Assembly: GCF_030272615.1 (NCBI RefSeq)
Contig: NC_081414.1
Span: 525,320,637 to 525,384,636, forward strand
From: Cryptomeria japonica
Lineage: Eukaryota; Streptophyta; Pinopsida; Cupressales; Cupressaceae
DNA: 64,000 bases
Direction: 5' to 3'
A model generated the notes under the pieces. That model had not been told where the DNA came from, made no database searches, and saw only the letters and a program-made list of their open reading frames with translations. Positions 1 to 11,283 of the stretch are shown piece after piece. The position numbers and the translations under genes are program-made. The stretch's first letter is position 1; each line of letters starts with the position of its first letter.

Positions 1-515
1 TCAAGGCAGATAGATTTATGGATTTCGTAATCTATGACAGCTTCTACTTCTTCATATTGTGGAAGATCAATTCTTACTTCCCAAGCAAGATTGTCCAAAA
101 CATCAATTATCTCTAATTGATCATTGTCTGGTCCAAGATTGGGTTGTTCGAATGGAAAATCATTGTCTCCTTTTAGACCCATGCAAAGGATATGTTCTTA
201 AGAGTTCAATGATAAAAAGGACTATGGTGAATGCTTAATTAAGACTATGCAAACTGATTTGGGTACTAAGATGAGATCTACAATGTAAGGACTCTATTTT
301 ATGAGGAGTGTGAATGGTGGACTCTATCCTAAGTTGAATGCAAATGATAGACTTTACTCTCCTAATTGTGAGGACATATGCAAGACGTGGATGAAAAATT
401 TAGACTATGTATTCCCTATATGTGCAAGGACCTATGATCACATGAAGCACCATTTTCTTCCATACTCTTGAATGTTTAGAAAATTTTGTTGAACTTGTTG
501 GACGTAAACACTTAG
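1..515. other. Unassigned sequence
   Basis: AT-rich plant-type sequence with no recognised domain, RNA gene or LTR end. Short open frames here are what unselected AT-rich DNA gives. I see nothing further in it. Confidence 0.4.
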
Positions 516-654
516 TTGTTCTCTTGAAGTTTTGGCTCTTGATTGTTGAGAAACTTTTGGTTGATGTTGGTATGAAAAACTTGGTTGTTTTCTTGAATTT
601 TTGGTTCTTGATTGTTGAGAAACTTTTGGGTTGATGTTGGTATGAAAAACTTGG
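516..654. repeat. Tandem duplication, 69/70-bp unit, two copies
   Basis: Copy one is about 516-584 and copy two about 585-654. Both run from TTGTTYTCTTGAA to TATGAAAAACTTGG with only a few differences. On the minus strand the repeat reads as a two-fold peptide repeat around FSTIK, but the frame has no other sign of coding. This is a local tandem duplication of unknown origin. Confidence 0.75.
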
Positions 655-1800
655 TTGATGTTCCACTTTGAAATGTTTGATCATGTAGAAGACACATCAA
701 AAAGCATAATAACATAGAAAAAATACTTGTTTAAGGAGCTTTTTCAAATTCCCATGAATGTTGGAGTCTTTTTCAAGACCCCATTTTGTTTTCATTGTAA
801 TTGGTCAATCGATTGCACAACAAGTAGACTCTCTTAAGGTCAAAAGGTTACAAATATTACCACAACCCACATCTTGATACTCCGTCAACTCAAATAGTCT
901 TGTCATACCCTAAGGTACGCTCATTTTTTTGCCTTTGTCTGGAAATTAAACCAAAGAGGATCGCTCCTCAATTGGTTCGTTATCCTAGGAGATATATGGT
1001 GAGTGTCTTGGGGGAAAATTCTTCCCCACCCTTGCACAAAGATAATATGAGTGTCTGGTTACTGACTCAGTTCGGCTTCTAATTTTTAAGGTGTTTAGAA
1101 AGGGTTCCATTTGAGTGGTCACAATCAACAACATTTTTCACTCCATTAAGAGAGGTCTCCCAGTTTGTACAAATTACACTCAATAGATTTTAAGGTACCG
1201 TATAGGAACTGAGGGAGGCATAACATCATTGTGACAACATGTAACAATCACCACACATGATTTTCATCACATACATATTTATTTATAGTGGCTTGGATTA
1301 CTTGGCTTTAGTCGTTGCCACTTAGATTGTTCCCCTCTCACCGGCCTTATGGGCTTATCGGGAGGGAAGGCCTACAAAAGGTGTTATCCTAATGTAAAAT
1401 TGATAGAATGCATCAAAGAGATGGTTCTGGCTTTTTGATCACCCATTGAAGGGGAGAGCATATACCTATCACCTCACAAACATGCAAAACAATGTTCTTT
1501 TTAACCTCAATTACAAAATTTTCTAGTCTAAATGGAGATGTTGATCCATGAAAACATGTCATTCATTTTATCCTTCATAGCAATTGTGAAGAAAAAAGTT
1601 AGATTGTTTGTGGTTTATTTTAAATGCACCAAAATGAAATATTTTCTAACCTACCCCTACAAGGAAACCAAAAAAGGTTAGTTGACACATGGTGGGCTTC
1701 CTTAATTTCTTCTTAGTTACAACTTTTATGTTTGCAGAAACATAATGAAATCTGACAAAAATGACAGAAAAATCAAAACAAAATCTATCTAACCTATTCT
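655..1800. other. Unassigned intergenic sequence
   Basis: No domain-bearing frame, LTR terminus or RNA gene was recognised. The 60-codon frame at 900-1082 has no recognisable motif and I do not call it a gene. Confidence 0.4.
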
Positions 1801-2416
1801 AGCAATTGCGAATTAACATAATAGCTATTGCAAATTTTTGTATAAGCAATTGTGAATTACTACCAGGTCAATTGCGCATTAATTAAACCTGAAACATTGA
1901 AAAAAAATTTAAACAACAGAAAAAAATGAAAGAGAGAAGTTTTCACTTTCAGTTAAGTCATTCCAGATGAGGTTTCCATTACTTCGATATCATCATAAAT
2001 GTCGAATTTGTCTAGGATTTTGTTTATGGTTTGATGGTACGAAGCCATAGCCTCTCCCTCTTCGAATTCTAGAACTTGTCTTTCTGCTTTTATAAGCCTT
2101 TGATAGGCTTTTAGCTATTTGTTGTGTTGTTTCCTCCTCCTTGCACATGAAATATCGAAAGTTACCTTGCCTTGGAGTTAGAAAAATTTTATGCCTAAAA
2201 ATGAACTTTTCCAAAATTGAGAGATTTTAATGGGTTAATCTCGCAAATGAATTTAAAGCCAAAACGACACTAAACAATAAAATTTTGGGTTAAGCCTGCA
2301 ATTGCGAACTACTTAAATCAATTGTGAATCAAAACAATATCAAATGCGAATCAAAATAACATCAATTGTGCATTAATATGTGTAATTGCGAATTTCTATG
2401 TAAGCAATTGCGCATT
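1801..2416. repeat. Cluster of about ten CAATTGYGMATT-like motifs
   Basis: Variants of CAATTG[CT]G[AC]ATT recur near 1801, 1823, 1845, 1868, 2298, 2318, 2340, 2362, 2382 and 2403. They form two groups (1801-1880 and 2298-2416) around a more ordinary stretch. Spacing is irregular, about 20-23 bp within parts of each group. The cluster lies just inside the primer-binding end of a minus-strand LTR element, so it is in that element's 5' leader or early internal region. Function unknown. Confidence 0.6.
1993..2214 (-). CDS. Short hypothetical frame in the internal region of element H
   Basis: A 73-codon minus-strand frame lies about 280 bp downstream, in minus sense, of the putative primer-binding site of element H. 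It is lysine- and arginine-rich and contains a run SRIRRGRGYG. I recognise no gag domain, and the frame ends without joining another coding segment. It may be a remnant of the first coding exon of the element or chance. Confidence 0.2.
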   Translation of the reverse strand: MEKFIFRHKIFLTPRQGNFRYFMCKEEETTQQIAKSLSKAYKSRKTSSRIRRGRGYGFVPSNHKQNPRQIRHL

Positions 2417-2493
2417 CCATTTTTTTTCTCTATCTATTCTATATGACCCTGCAAAATACAAAAAACAAGAAAAGATAGATCAGTCACTGTAGG

Positions 2494-2512
2494 TTCACGT
2501 CGGGTTAACCAA
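2494..2512 (-). promoter_or_regulatory. Primer-binding site of element H (minus strand)
   Basis: TTCACGTCGGGTTAACCAA on the plus strand is nearly the same as the sequence beside the right LTR of element C (27087-27104) and resembles those at 42656-42670 and 12606-12620. Its minus-strand form starts with TTGG. I could not assign the primer tRNA with certainty. Confidence 0.55.
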
Positions 2513-3459
2513 ATTTTTTCATGCTTCAAATCATAAAATTAAATTTGATTAGGGGGTAAAGATGATCACAAATCTTTAACTAATCAAATATAATCAAACA
2601 TAACGCAATAGAATATCAAATATGAAAGAAATGAAAGCTTTAAACTAAGTAAAACTCCTTGTTTCTAATTTGTGCTTTCATTATTTTTCTCCAAAATTGA
2701 GTGGGTGGCTCTCAAGTATTGCACTAAAATTCCTACATAGATTGGCAATTGCTTTGAAGAGTGTGATATAGCTTGAATTGAGAAAATGATGTTGTTTATA
2801 TAGATTTTCAACATAGATGGGGAGGGATTTTGAACTCAAGTCCTGATTAGGAGTGAACTAATTTAGATTGATCAGTTAACATAGTTGATTGATTTGTTAA
2901 CTCAGATTGATTGACTTGTTAACTCATTTGATTGAGTAGTCAACTAGATAGATTGGATAGTGGAATGCATAGATTAGCCAATTGACTAAGTGGATTGGGG
3001 AGATGACTGAATGGATTGGAGAGATAAGTGGATTGATTGATCAGTTAGAAAAGGTGATTTGGAGTGAAAAGGGGTGATCGAAGAGTTAATTGAGTTAACT
3101 AATTAGTCAACTGATTTGATCAATCGGTTATGATTTCAACATGTGTTGTAGGATTTAGAAATGAATTTGATTTTCATTTTCAATTTGGATTTGAATTTGG
3201 ATTTTCAAATTCTGAAATGCACATGAGATTTAACTGAAATTTATTGAGATTCAAATTTGGTGAAATGTGAATTTGATGACTTGGAATTAGATGAAATTAA
3301 TCAAAATTTGCATTTGGGGAATTGGAAGAATAGGTTGATTAATTAAATAATTTAGACATTAGAAATAGAATTAATTAAATAATAAAGATTATTTAATTAA
3401 GGAAATTAATTGTAATTAAATAAATAAATAATATTTAATTAATATTTGAGAAAGGGGTT

Positions 3460-3464
3460 AAATG
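3460..3464. repeat. Target-site duplication of element A, left copy
   Basis: AAATG immediately precedes the 5' LTR and is repeated exactly at 10603-10607 after the 3' LTR. A 5-bp duplication is normal for LTR retrotransposon integration. Confidence 0.9.
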
Positions 3465-4739
3465 TGTTGGTCATTTGGTGGAATTGATTATGTGTTGCAT
3501 TGATGTTTTGTCATTGATATCAACACTAGTTGTTTGGATGCTTTACCGGCATTGATGTTTTGTCATTGATGTCAACACTAGTTGTTTGGATGCTTTACCG
3601 ACACCCTTCTGGTCCCGGTAGGATGAGTGGTATTTGGTTATTTTGGATCCAGCATGATCCAGTAGACTCTGGTATAATCTAATGATGGAATTGGCTTGTT
3701 CAGGATACTTATACTCTTATTTGATCAGTTGGTTTTGGTGTGGTGATTGGATGCTATCCTGCTTGCTTAGAAGATTGGTTTCTAGTTCCAGTGAAGGTTT
3801 CACTGGCAGAGCTTTTGATGGAGATCTTTGATGAATTGCATAAGTGGTGTTGGTGCAGCTTCTGATGGAGTTTAAGGATGTTGTTGGTGATTGTGTTTGA
3901 GACTTGGCATTTGGAAATCATTGTTGAAGTGTGTGGACCTATACTTGGTCTTAGTTGATCTAGGTTATGGACCGACATTGATGTAACGTGTGGATACGAC
4001 CTATTGATGTATTTCCAGGATGTCTTATGTGTATTGATATTACTTGTTTGGTCTAAGGCCAACAGGATTTGTAATTATGTAATTGGTTTATTGTCTAGTG
4101 GCTGACCTAATTGTTTATGGTCGAGGGTTTGTATAAATAGATGTAAGATCTCATTGTAGATCATCATGGTTAATGTAAATGGTCATGGTCAAGGAATGTA
4201 AAGTGTGAATAATGTAATATCATTCAGGCAGAGGAGTTGGTCGATAATTGGAGATCAAATTGGGTTTATGTAAGAGGATTTAGTCCTCCGGTATTGAGCT
4301 TAACCGGAACTGTACTTAGGCATAGGAGATGCTATCTTTTGTAGTTCAACACTTCTTCAGATTGTAGTATGTATTTATATGTAGTCAATGAGGCTCCTTT
4401 TGTGATGAGTAGTGTGATCTAGGTTGTTGGCCTTCCTGCAAGTGCAGGCTCCTTGATTGTAATTCACATACTTATTGTAGAAGTATTATCTGACTGTGGG
4501 TAGGCTTCCCACCGTGGTTTTTCCCTTTACCGAGTTTTCCACATACAAATATTGGTGTTGTGTGGATGGAATTTATTCTGTGATTATTTTTTATGGTTAA
4601 TTGGTTTATATGCTATTCTGATATTAATGTTTTGGGTTTCGGTATTAAAGTTTTTATTACTGAATGTTCTTGTAATCAATAACAACTAATTCACCCCCCC
4701 CCCTCTTAGTTGTCTTTTGGTTATCTAAACTATCTAACA
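3465..4739 (+). repeat. 5' LTR of element A
   Basis: Begins TGTTGG and ends CTAACA, 1275 bp. It contains a TATA box, TATAAATAG, at 4132-4140. It is about 50 bp longer than the 3' LTR because of a 52-bp tandem duplication at 3498-3601. Confidence 0.9.
3498..3601 (+). repeat. 52-bp tandem duplication private to the 5' LTR of element A
   Basis: A unit running from CATTGATGTTTTGTCATTGA to GATGCTTTACCG occurs twice (3498-3549 and 3550-3601). The 3' LTR has it once, near 9414-9466. The copies differ by only about two bases, so the duplication arose in this LTR after insertion. Confidence 0.85.
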
Positions 4740-4741
4740 AT

Positions 4742-4753
4742 TGGTATCAGAGC
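4742..4753 (+). promoter_or_regulatory. Primer-binding site of element A (initiator-Met tRNA)
   Basis: TGGTATCAGAGC starts two bases after the 5' LTR. This is the standard plant primer-binding sequence complementary to the 3' end of initiator methionine tRNA. Confidence 0.92.
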
Positions 4754-4797
4754 TTTGGTCCTCTCTATAGAAAGCTTAACCACTTGAGGAAGATCCT

Positions 4798-5700
4798 ATG
4801 ATGACTAACAGTTCAAGTTCATCTAGTTCTTCTAGAGCTATCTTTTGAAGGGATATACCGAGACTTAAAGGAACAAACTATACGGTATGGAAGATTCGGA
4901 TGGAGATGCATCTGAGATGTCTTGCCAAGGAAATTTGGGAGATCACACAAAATGGTGTCACACCCTATAATCCAAGATCTGGCAATCCTCCTCCAGAAAA
5001 CCTAGACAAGGAGTTTGAGAATGATTGTAGAGAAAGAGAAGCCCTCTTGTGTGCACTTTCTAATCAAGAAATAATGGGATTAATAGACAAATCATCTGGA
5101 AAGGCTATATGGGATAAGTTGTAGACTCTTAACAAAGGTGACCCTATAGTGAAGATTGATAAACTTGATGGTTACCAGGTGAGATATGAAAACCTGAAGA
5201 TGGAAGAAGATGAAAGGATTACTACATTCATAGAAAGGGTAAATGAGATTTTTGTGCAAATTCAATGTTGTGGTGGAACTCTGAGCGAAGATGAAATTGT
5301 TTCTCAAGTCCTGAGAGCCCTACCACTGGCTTACAAAATGAAGGCTACTGCTATTAATGAGTTGAGAACAGTGGCTAAATATTTGTCAACAAAGATACTT
5401 TGGTTGGGAAACTATCTGCTTTTGAGCTTTAGGAATTTGGACCTTCTGGAGTTGTGAAGACTGAACCTGCTTTTCATGCATCTACATCTACAACCGGTAA
5501 GCAAGACTGGAAATATTTATATGAAAAAGAGTTATAAGATATGAAGAGAGAAGATGATGAGTTTGAGCAACTTGAAGCACTATTTGCTAGAAGAGTACCA
5601 AAAGGACCGATAGGAAGTAAGTATGAGGGAAAAGAACCTTTTAAATGTTTTGCATGCAATAAGATTGGTCATTTTGCATCTATATGTCCTGAAAGAAATT
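4798..5700 (+). pseudogene. gag: Element A gag, broken
   Basis: The gag frame starts at ATG 4798 or 4801. It has an in-frame TGA at 4846-4848 and a TAG at 5122-5124, both in the frame of the segments 4900-5121 and 5149-5457. A frameshift near 5400 moves the rest to another frame. Visible family features are a WKIRMEMHL-type segment near 4888 and a gag body with PLAYKMKATAI near 5320. A CCHC zinc knuckle (C-x2-C-x4-H-x4-C) at 5646-5687 shows the nucleocapsid region. In the family this protein forms the virus-like particle and binds template RNA. No functional product is expected. Confidence 0.88.
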
Positions 5701-8700
5701 AAAGATTTGAAGAAAGAGTTAAAAGATCATTTAAGCCTAACCCCAGATATTAGAACAAGTATAGATTCAAGAAAATAGAGACAAATCATGCTACATAGCA
5801 GATGAGGGAGATATTACTGATTCAAATGATGAACCAACAGAATAATCTGCTAGTGGATCCGGAAATGGGAAGGAATGGGTATTCCTGGCTATCAAGGAAG
5901 ATGATCTGGCACTGGAAGAGAATGTACCTGAGGAGAAGGCACTTGCTGCTAAAATTGAGGACAAGGATGAATGGGTAATTGATAGTGGTTGTTCACATCA
6001 TATGACTGTAGATAAAGGGATTTTTTTGTCTTTGCAAGAATTGGATGGTGGGCTAGTTAGATTTGGAGATGACAAGGCACGTATGATCAAAGGAAAAGGA
6101 ACTATATATTTGGATGGTAAGAACAATATTGACAATGTTTATTATATTGAAGGTTTGAAGCATAATCTTTTGAGTGTATAACAATTGGTAGATAAGGGAT
6201 TTCAATTATAGTTCAAGGATGGAAAATGCAAAATCATTAATAGATCTGGCTTGGAGATTGCAATCGGTACACAGACAAAAGGTAACATATTTCATTTGAA
6301 CTCTAGTGAGAAGACATGTTTGATTACATAGATTGATGAGAGTTGGTTATGGCATAAAAGGCTATGTCATGTGAATTTTGATTGCATTGTGAAGATTAGT
6401 TCAACTAAGGTTGTTAGAGATATACCTAAGATTATGAAACCCTATAATCTGGTATGTAAAGAATGTCAAATGGGTAAACAGGGTAGAACCTCTTTTAGGA
6501 GTATACAAGATAATTCAAATGATGTTCTTGATCTTATTCATACTAATTTTTGTGACCTTGCAAGAGTTAAAAGTTTTCATGGTGATAGATATTTCATGCT
6601 AATCATTGATGATTATTCTAGAATGATGTGGGTTACTTTTTTGAGAGAAAAATATTAAGCATTTAAAAAGTTTAAAATATTTAAGGCTAAAGTGGAAACT
6701 GAGACAGGATTGAAGATTAAATGTTTGAGATCTGATCATGGTGGATAATTTACATCCGGTGAGTTTAATAAGTTTTGTGACAAGCATGGTATAAGAAGAC
6801 AATTTTCTGCTCCCCGAACACCTCAGCAGAATGGAGTTGTGGAAAGGAAGAACAAAACTATCTTGGATGTTGCTAGAACATTGATGATGGAAGCTAATCT
6901 ACCTCATTTCTAGTGGAGAGAAGTAGTGAGTACATCAGTTTATACATTCAATAGAGTATATATCAAAGGAGAAACCGATAAGACACCTTATGAATTATGG
7001 TTTGGCAATACACCTATAGTTAAGTATTTCAAAAAAATTGGTAGTAAATGTTATATCAAGAGAGATGATACTATTGGGAAATTTGATCCTAGATGTGATG
7101 AAGGCATATTTCTTGGTTATTCTAATGAAATAAAAGCATATAGATGTTATAACAAGAGATTGCAAAGAATTGTGGAGAGTGCTAATGTCAAAGTTGATGA
7201 GTTGAATAGAAGTCAATCAGAGTTTATGAGAAGGAACCAACAGTGGAAATGATTACATATGAACCGGTAGCACCTTTATCAGAACAGAGAGTTGAACCAG
7301 TTACTCTGACAACATCAAAGAATTCTAGAGTAACTGAAGAACAGGGAAGAGGAACAGAGAGTCAGAAGACTCCTAGGTATGTGAGATTGAATCATTATGA
7401 AGATGAAATCATTGGGGATAAGAGCAATGGAGTGATGACAAGAAGAAGACTGGAAACTAATGAGGTATGTTTAATTTCACAAGTTGAACCGGTATCAGTA
7501 ATTGAGGCATGCAAAGATGAATCTTGGTTAAAAGCTATGGAAGAAGAATTAGATCAAATTGAGAAAAATAACACATGGACTTTGGTTCCCTGACCTAAAA
7601 ATAAAAATGTTATTGAAACTAAATGGGTTTTTAGGAATAAATTGAATGAGGATGGTAAATTTATAAGGAATAAGGCTAGATTGGTTTGTAAAGGATATTC
7701 TCAAAAGGAAGGAATTGATTATGGACAGACTTTTGCATCGGATGCTAGGATTGAAGTTGTAAGATTATTTCTTGCTTATGTTGCTTATAAAAACTACAAG
7801 GTTTATCAGATGGATGATAAATGTGTATTTTTGAATGGGGATCTTAATAAGGAATTTAATATTGAGCAACCTGGTGGTTTTTCACTATCAGATGATACTC
7901 ATATGGTTTGCAGGTTAAGGAAAGCTTTATATGAATTGAACAAGCACCTAGAGCTTGGTATGCAAGGTTGGATAAATATTTTTTGAAGCTTGGTTTTACT
8001 AAGGGTAGTGCTGATAGTAATCTATATTATAAAATCACTAATGATGATATACTGATTGTTGAAGTATTTTTTGATGACATTATTTTTGGAGGTGAAGATA
8101 AATTATGCATAGAATTTTCTAATAATATGGAGAAAGAATTTGAGATGTCTATGATTGGTGAGATGAAATTTTTCTTAGGTTTGCAGATTACTCAGACTGA
8201 CAAAGACATTTTTATCTATCAAACTAAATATGCTAAGGAATTGTTGAAGAAATTTGGTATGGGAGATTATAAACCGGTAAGTACACCTATGGTTACAAGT
8301 GATAAATTGAGAAGAAAAGATGTTTCTACACTGGCAAATCCTACAAGATACAAGTCTATGATTGGAGGTCTACTTTATTTGACTCGGACTAGGCTTGACA
8401 TTATGAATGTTGTTTGTATTGTTTCAATATTTCAGAGTGATCCTAGAGAAAATCATGAGATGGCAGTGAAAAGGTTTTTTAGATACTTGCAAGGTACATC
8501 AAAATATGGCTTATGGTACCCTAAGGATGATAACTTTAATTTATGTGCATATACAGATGTTGATTGGGTTGGAGATGTTGATGACCGAAAAAGTACTTCT
8601 AATGGAGCTTTCTTTCTTGGAAAGAAGTTGGTTTCATGGATTAGCAAGAGACAATCATGTACTTTGTTATCTACTAATGAAGCTAAGTATGTTATTGTTG

Positions 8701-9021
8701 CTACTAACTGTACACAAATTTTTTGGATGAAGCAAATGTTGAAGGATATAAAGGTGGATAGTGATGCACTGGTAGTTATTCACTGTGATAACTCTGCTGC
8801 TATTGATATATCAAAGAATCCGATATTTTATTCTAAGACAAAGCACATATCTATCAAGTATAACTTTTTGAAGGAGAAGGTGGAAGCAAATGAAGTTAGA
8901 CTAGTTTATGTGAACACTAAAGAACAAATTGCAAATATTTTTACCTAAACCTTTATCCAAGGAATCATTTGAGTACCTGAGAGACAGATTGGGGGTTTCT
9001 GCCCCTCTAGTAGAGACTTGA
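5701..9021 (+). pseudogene. pol: Element A pol (protease, integrase, RT, RNase H), broken
   Basis: The protease motif DSG is at 5981-5989. The integrase zinc motif (HHCC) starts near 6352 and continues to C-x2-C near 6453-6465. The integrase core follows: the first catalytic Asp is Asn (HTN, 6545-6547), the second lies in SDHGG near 6732, and the glutamate is in NGVVERKN near 6833. Reverse transcriptase starts with TKWVFRNKL near 7618; its active site reads FFDD near 8065-8080 rather than YVDD. RNase H has YTDVDW near 8550 and HCDNSAA near 8780. Breaks include in-frame stops near 6656 and 6748, a stop near 7591, a frameshift near 7940 between the two RT segments, and another near 8945. The expected C-terminus ends at TGA 9019-9021. 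It is the replication polyprotein of a Ty1/copia element and cannot now be made. Confidence 0.9.
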
Positions 9022-9381
9022 TTGATGTGGTTTGGCATCAGTCTGACATGCACTATCAAAGATACTATTCACTCCAGCACTGATGTGGGATTATACTGCT
9101 CAGGGGGAGGAGTCATCTTTGAGATTCAGAGGCTTATTTTTTTTCTTTGATATTTCTATCAAATTTCTGGCATTGATGTCAAAGGGGGAGAGATAGTGAT
9201 GTGAAAAAGTAAAAAAAATGTCAAAGGGAGAGATATTGTTCAAAGGGGGAGAGACATTTATATTCAGAGATATATGCAGATGATTGTTGGTTGTCTTTCA
9301 CAGGGGGAGACTTGTTTGGCATTTCTTGGTACTTAGATGTTTTTCACATCGAGTGTTTCCATCAATTCCAAAGGAGGAGAT
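9022..9381 (+). promoter_or_regulatory. 3' untranslated region of element A with six purine tracts
   Basis: Purine-rich tracts resembling polypurine tracts occur at about 9101-9112, 9181-9194, 9223-9234, 9242-9254, 9301-9310 and 9371-9380. The last abuts the 3' LTR and is the expected plus-strand primer. The others repeat the theme AAAGGGGGAGAGA. No coding frame is present. Confidence 0.75.
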
Positions 9382-10602
9382 TGTTGGCTATTAGGTGGAA
9401 TTTATTATGTGTTGTATTGATATTTTATCATTGATGTCAACACTAGCTATTTGGATGCTTTACCGGCACCCTTCTGGTCCTAGTAGGATGAGTGGTTTCT
9501 GGTTAACTTGGATCTGGCATGATCTGGTAGACTCCGGTATAATTTGATGATGGAATTGGCTTGTTCATGATACTTATACTCTTATTTGACCAATTGGTTT
9601 TGGTCTGGTGATTGGATGCTATCCTTCTTGCTTAGAAGATTGGTTTTTGGTTCAGACAAAGGTTTCACAGGCATAGCTTTTGATGGAGATCTTTGATGAA
9701 TTACATAAGTGGTGTTGGTGTAGCTTTTGATGGAGTTTCAGGATGCTATTGGTGATCGTGTTCATGACTTGGCATTTGGAGATCAAAACTGAAGTGTGTG
9801 AACCTATACTTGGTCTCGGTTGATCTAGGTTATGGATCGGCATTAATGTAACATGTGGATATGACCTATTGATTTATTTCTGGGATGTCTTATGTGTGTT
9901 GATATTACTTGTTTGGTCTAAGGCTAACATGGTTTGTAATTATTTAATTGGTTTATTGTCTGGCAGCCGACCTGATTGTTTATGGTCGAGGGTTTGTATA
10001 AATAGATGTAAGATCTCATTGTAGATCATCATGGTTAATGTAAATGGTCATGGTCAAGGAATGTAAAGTGCGAATAATGTAATATCATTAAGGCAGAGGA
10101 GTTGGTCGATCATTGGAGATTGAATTGGGTTTATGTAAAAGGATTTAGTCCTCTGGTATTGAGCTTAACTAGAACTGTACTCAGGCATAGGAGATGCTAT
10201 CTTTTGCAGTTCAACACTTCTCTGGATTGATGGATGGATTTATATGTAGTCAGTGAGGCTCCTTTAGTGATGAGAAGTGTGCTCTAGGCTATTGGCCTTC
10301 TGGAAAGTGCAGGCTCCTTGATTGTAATCCACATACTTAATGTAGAAGTATTATCTGACTGTGGGTAGGCTTCCCACCATGGTTTTTCCCTTTATTGGGT
10401 TTTCCACATACAAATCTTGGTATTGTGTGGATGGCTTTTATTCTGTAATTATTGTTTATGCTTAAGTGGTTTATCTGCTATTCCAGTATTAATATTTTGG
10501 GTTCCGGTATTAAAGGTTTAAATTGTTGAATGTTCCTATAATATGTGACAATTGATTCACCCCCGCTCTTAGTTGTCTTCTGGTTATCTGAACTATCTAA
10601 CA
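9382..10602 (+). repeat. 3' LTR of element A
   Basis: Begins TGTTGG and ends CTAACA, 1221 bp. It has a TATA box at 9997-10004 and is followed by the TSD AAATG at 10603-10607. Confidence 0.9.
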
Positions 10603-10763
10603 AAATGATTAATTAATTAAAGAATAGAAATTGAATAGTTAATAGTGTTGAATGAGCTGATTTAGTTAGTTTAGAAGAATAATTAGATTAATTAAATAAT
10701 TACTTAATTAATTAGGTCAAATAATTAGTGCATGGTGAAAAAGACATTTTTTCAGTGTCTACA

Positions 10764-11269
10764 CCACAAACATATTGAATGCTTCCATGTGGTTTGCAAT
10801 TCATCCACCCTCTTCCATCTTCAAGGAATACAATTTCTTCCTTAAGAAAATTTGATTTAATAAAGATTTCATTTGATACATTTCACCAAGCTTAGTCCAT
10901 TGATTCTATGTAGAGTTTTCTCCGTGGAAATTGATTAGTATAGAGTTTTTCAGCCACAGACTGATTAGGCGCTTGGATTTTTGGTCTGTAACATCATTTT
11001 GAGCTGCCATAGTAGGATCTGAGGGGGTCTTTGGACATTTGCATCAACAACATCCCACAGATCTCGGTCTATTAGTAGATCTTCCATCTTCAACTTCCAC
11101 ATCTAAAAATTCATTCCATTAATTTTCTCTACCTTTATTCTCCCTAACAAACTTTCCATCTAAAAATTCCTACAACAAGATCAAAAAGTGTCTTCTGCAC
11201 AAGCTCCCACTCAAATCTGGATTAGTTTTAGAAAACCAACAACCCACAACTGAAACCAAAGGTGATCAA
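10764..11269. other. Unassigned sequence, probably internal to element K
   Basis: Lies between the end of the element H LTR and a minus-strand primer-binding site at 11270. It would therefore be the leader or early internal region of the minus-strand element whose LTR follows. No domain-bearing frame was recognised. Confidence 0.35.
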
Positions 11270-11281
11270 GCTCTGATACCA
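11270..11281 (-). promoter_or_regulatory. Primer-binding site of element K (initiator-Met tRNA, minus strand)
   Basis: GCTCTGATACCA is the exact reverse complement of the plant initiator-Met primer site. It is followed after two bases by TG at 11284, which would be the edge of an LTR in minus orientation. Confidence 0.65.
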
Positions 11282-11283
11282 CT

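Larger units (their letters stand above)
3465..10602 (+). mobile_element. Element A: Ty1/copia retrotransposon, complete but decayed
   Basis: It has LTRs at 3465-4739 and 9382-10602 and a perfect AAATG TSD. The primer-binding site matches initiator-Met tRNA, and there are purine tracts before the 3' LTR. The internal order is gag, protease, integrase, reverse transcriptase, RNase H. Integrase before reverse transcriptase defines Ty1/copia. Coding capacity is ruined by stops and frameshifts. The LTRs look roughly nine-tenths identical by eye, so the insertion is old. It lies inside the LTR of element H. Confidence 0.93.
2514..10763 (-). mobile_element. Element H: 5' LTR of a minus-strand LTR retrotransposon, split by element A
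   Basis: The LTR lies between the primer-binding site at 2494-2512 and a terminus TGTCTACA at 10763. On the minus strand that terminus reads TGTAGACAC, the same end seen in the LTRs at 20432 and 46280. Removing element A (7138 bp) and one TSD leaves about 1.1 kb, a normal LTR size. A minus-strand TATA-like sequence lies at about 2795-2802. The 2830-3140 stretch is rich in degenerate TTGATTGA and GTTAACT repeats, and 3340-3460 and 10608-10740 are AATTAAATAAAT-rich. The LTR's internal edge near 2514-2522 is uncertain because no clean TG follows the primer site. The rest of the element, which would extend leftward, was not recognised. Confidence 0.55.

Noticed and set aside
400-715. Two minus-strand frames of 94 and 67 codons
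   Set aside because: They translate the 69/70-bp tandem duplication in two phases; the peptide repeat simply mirrors the DNA repeat.
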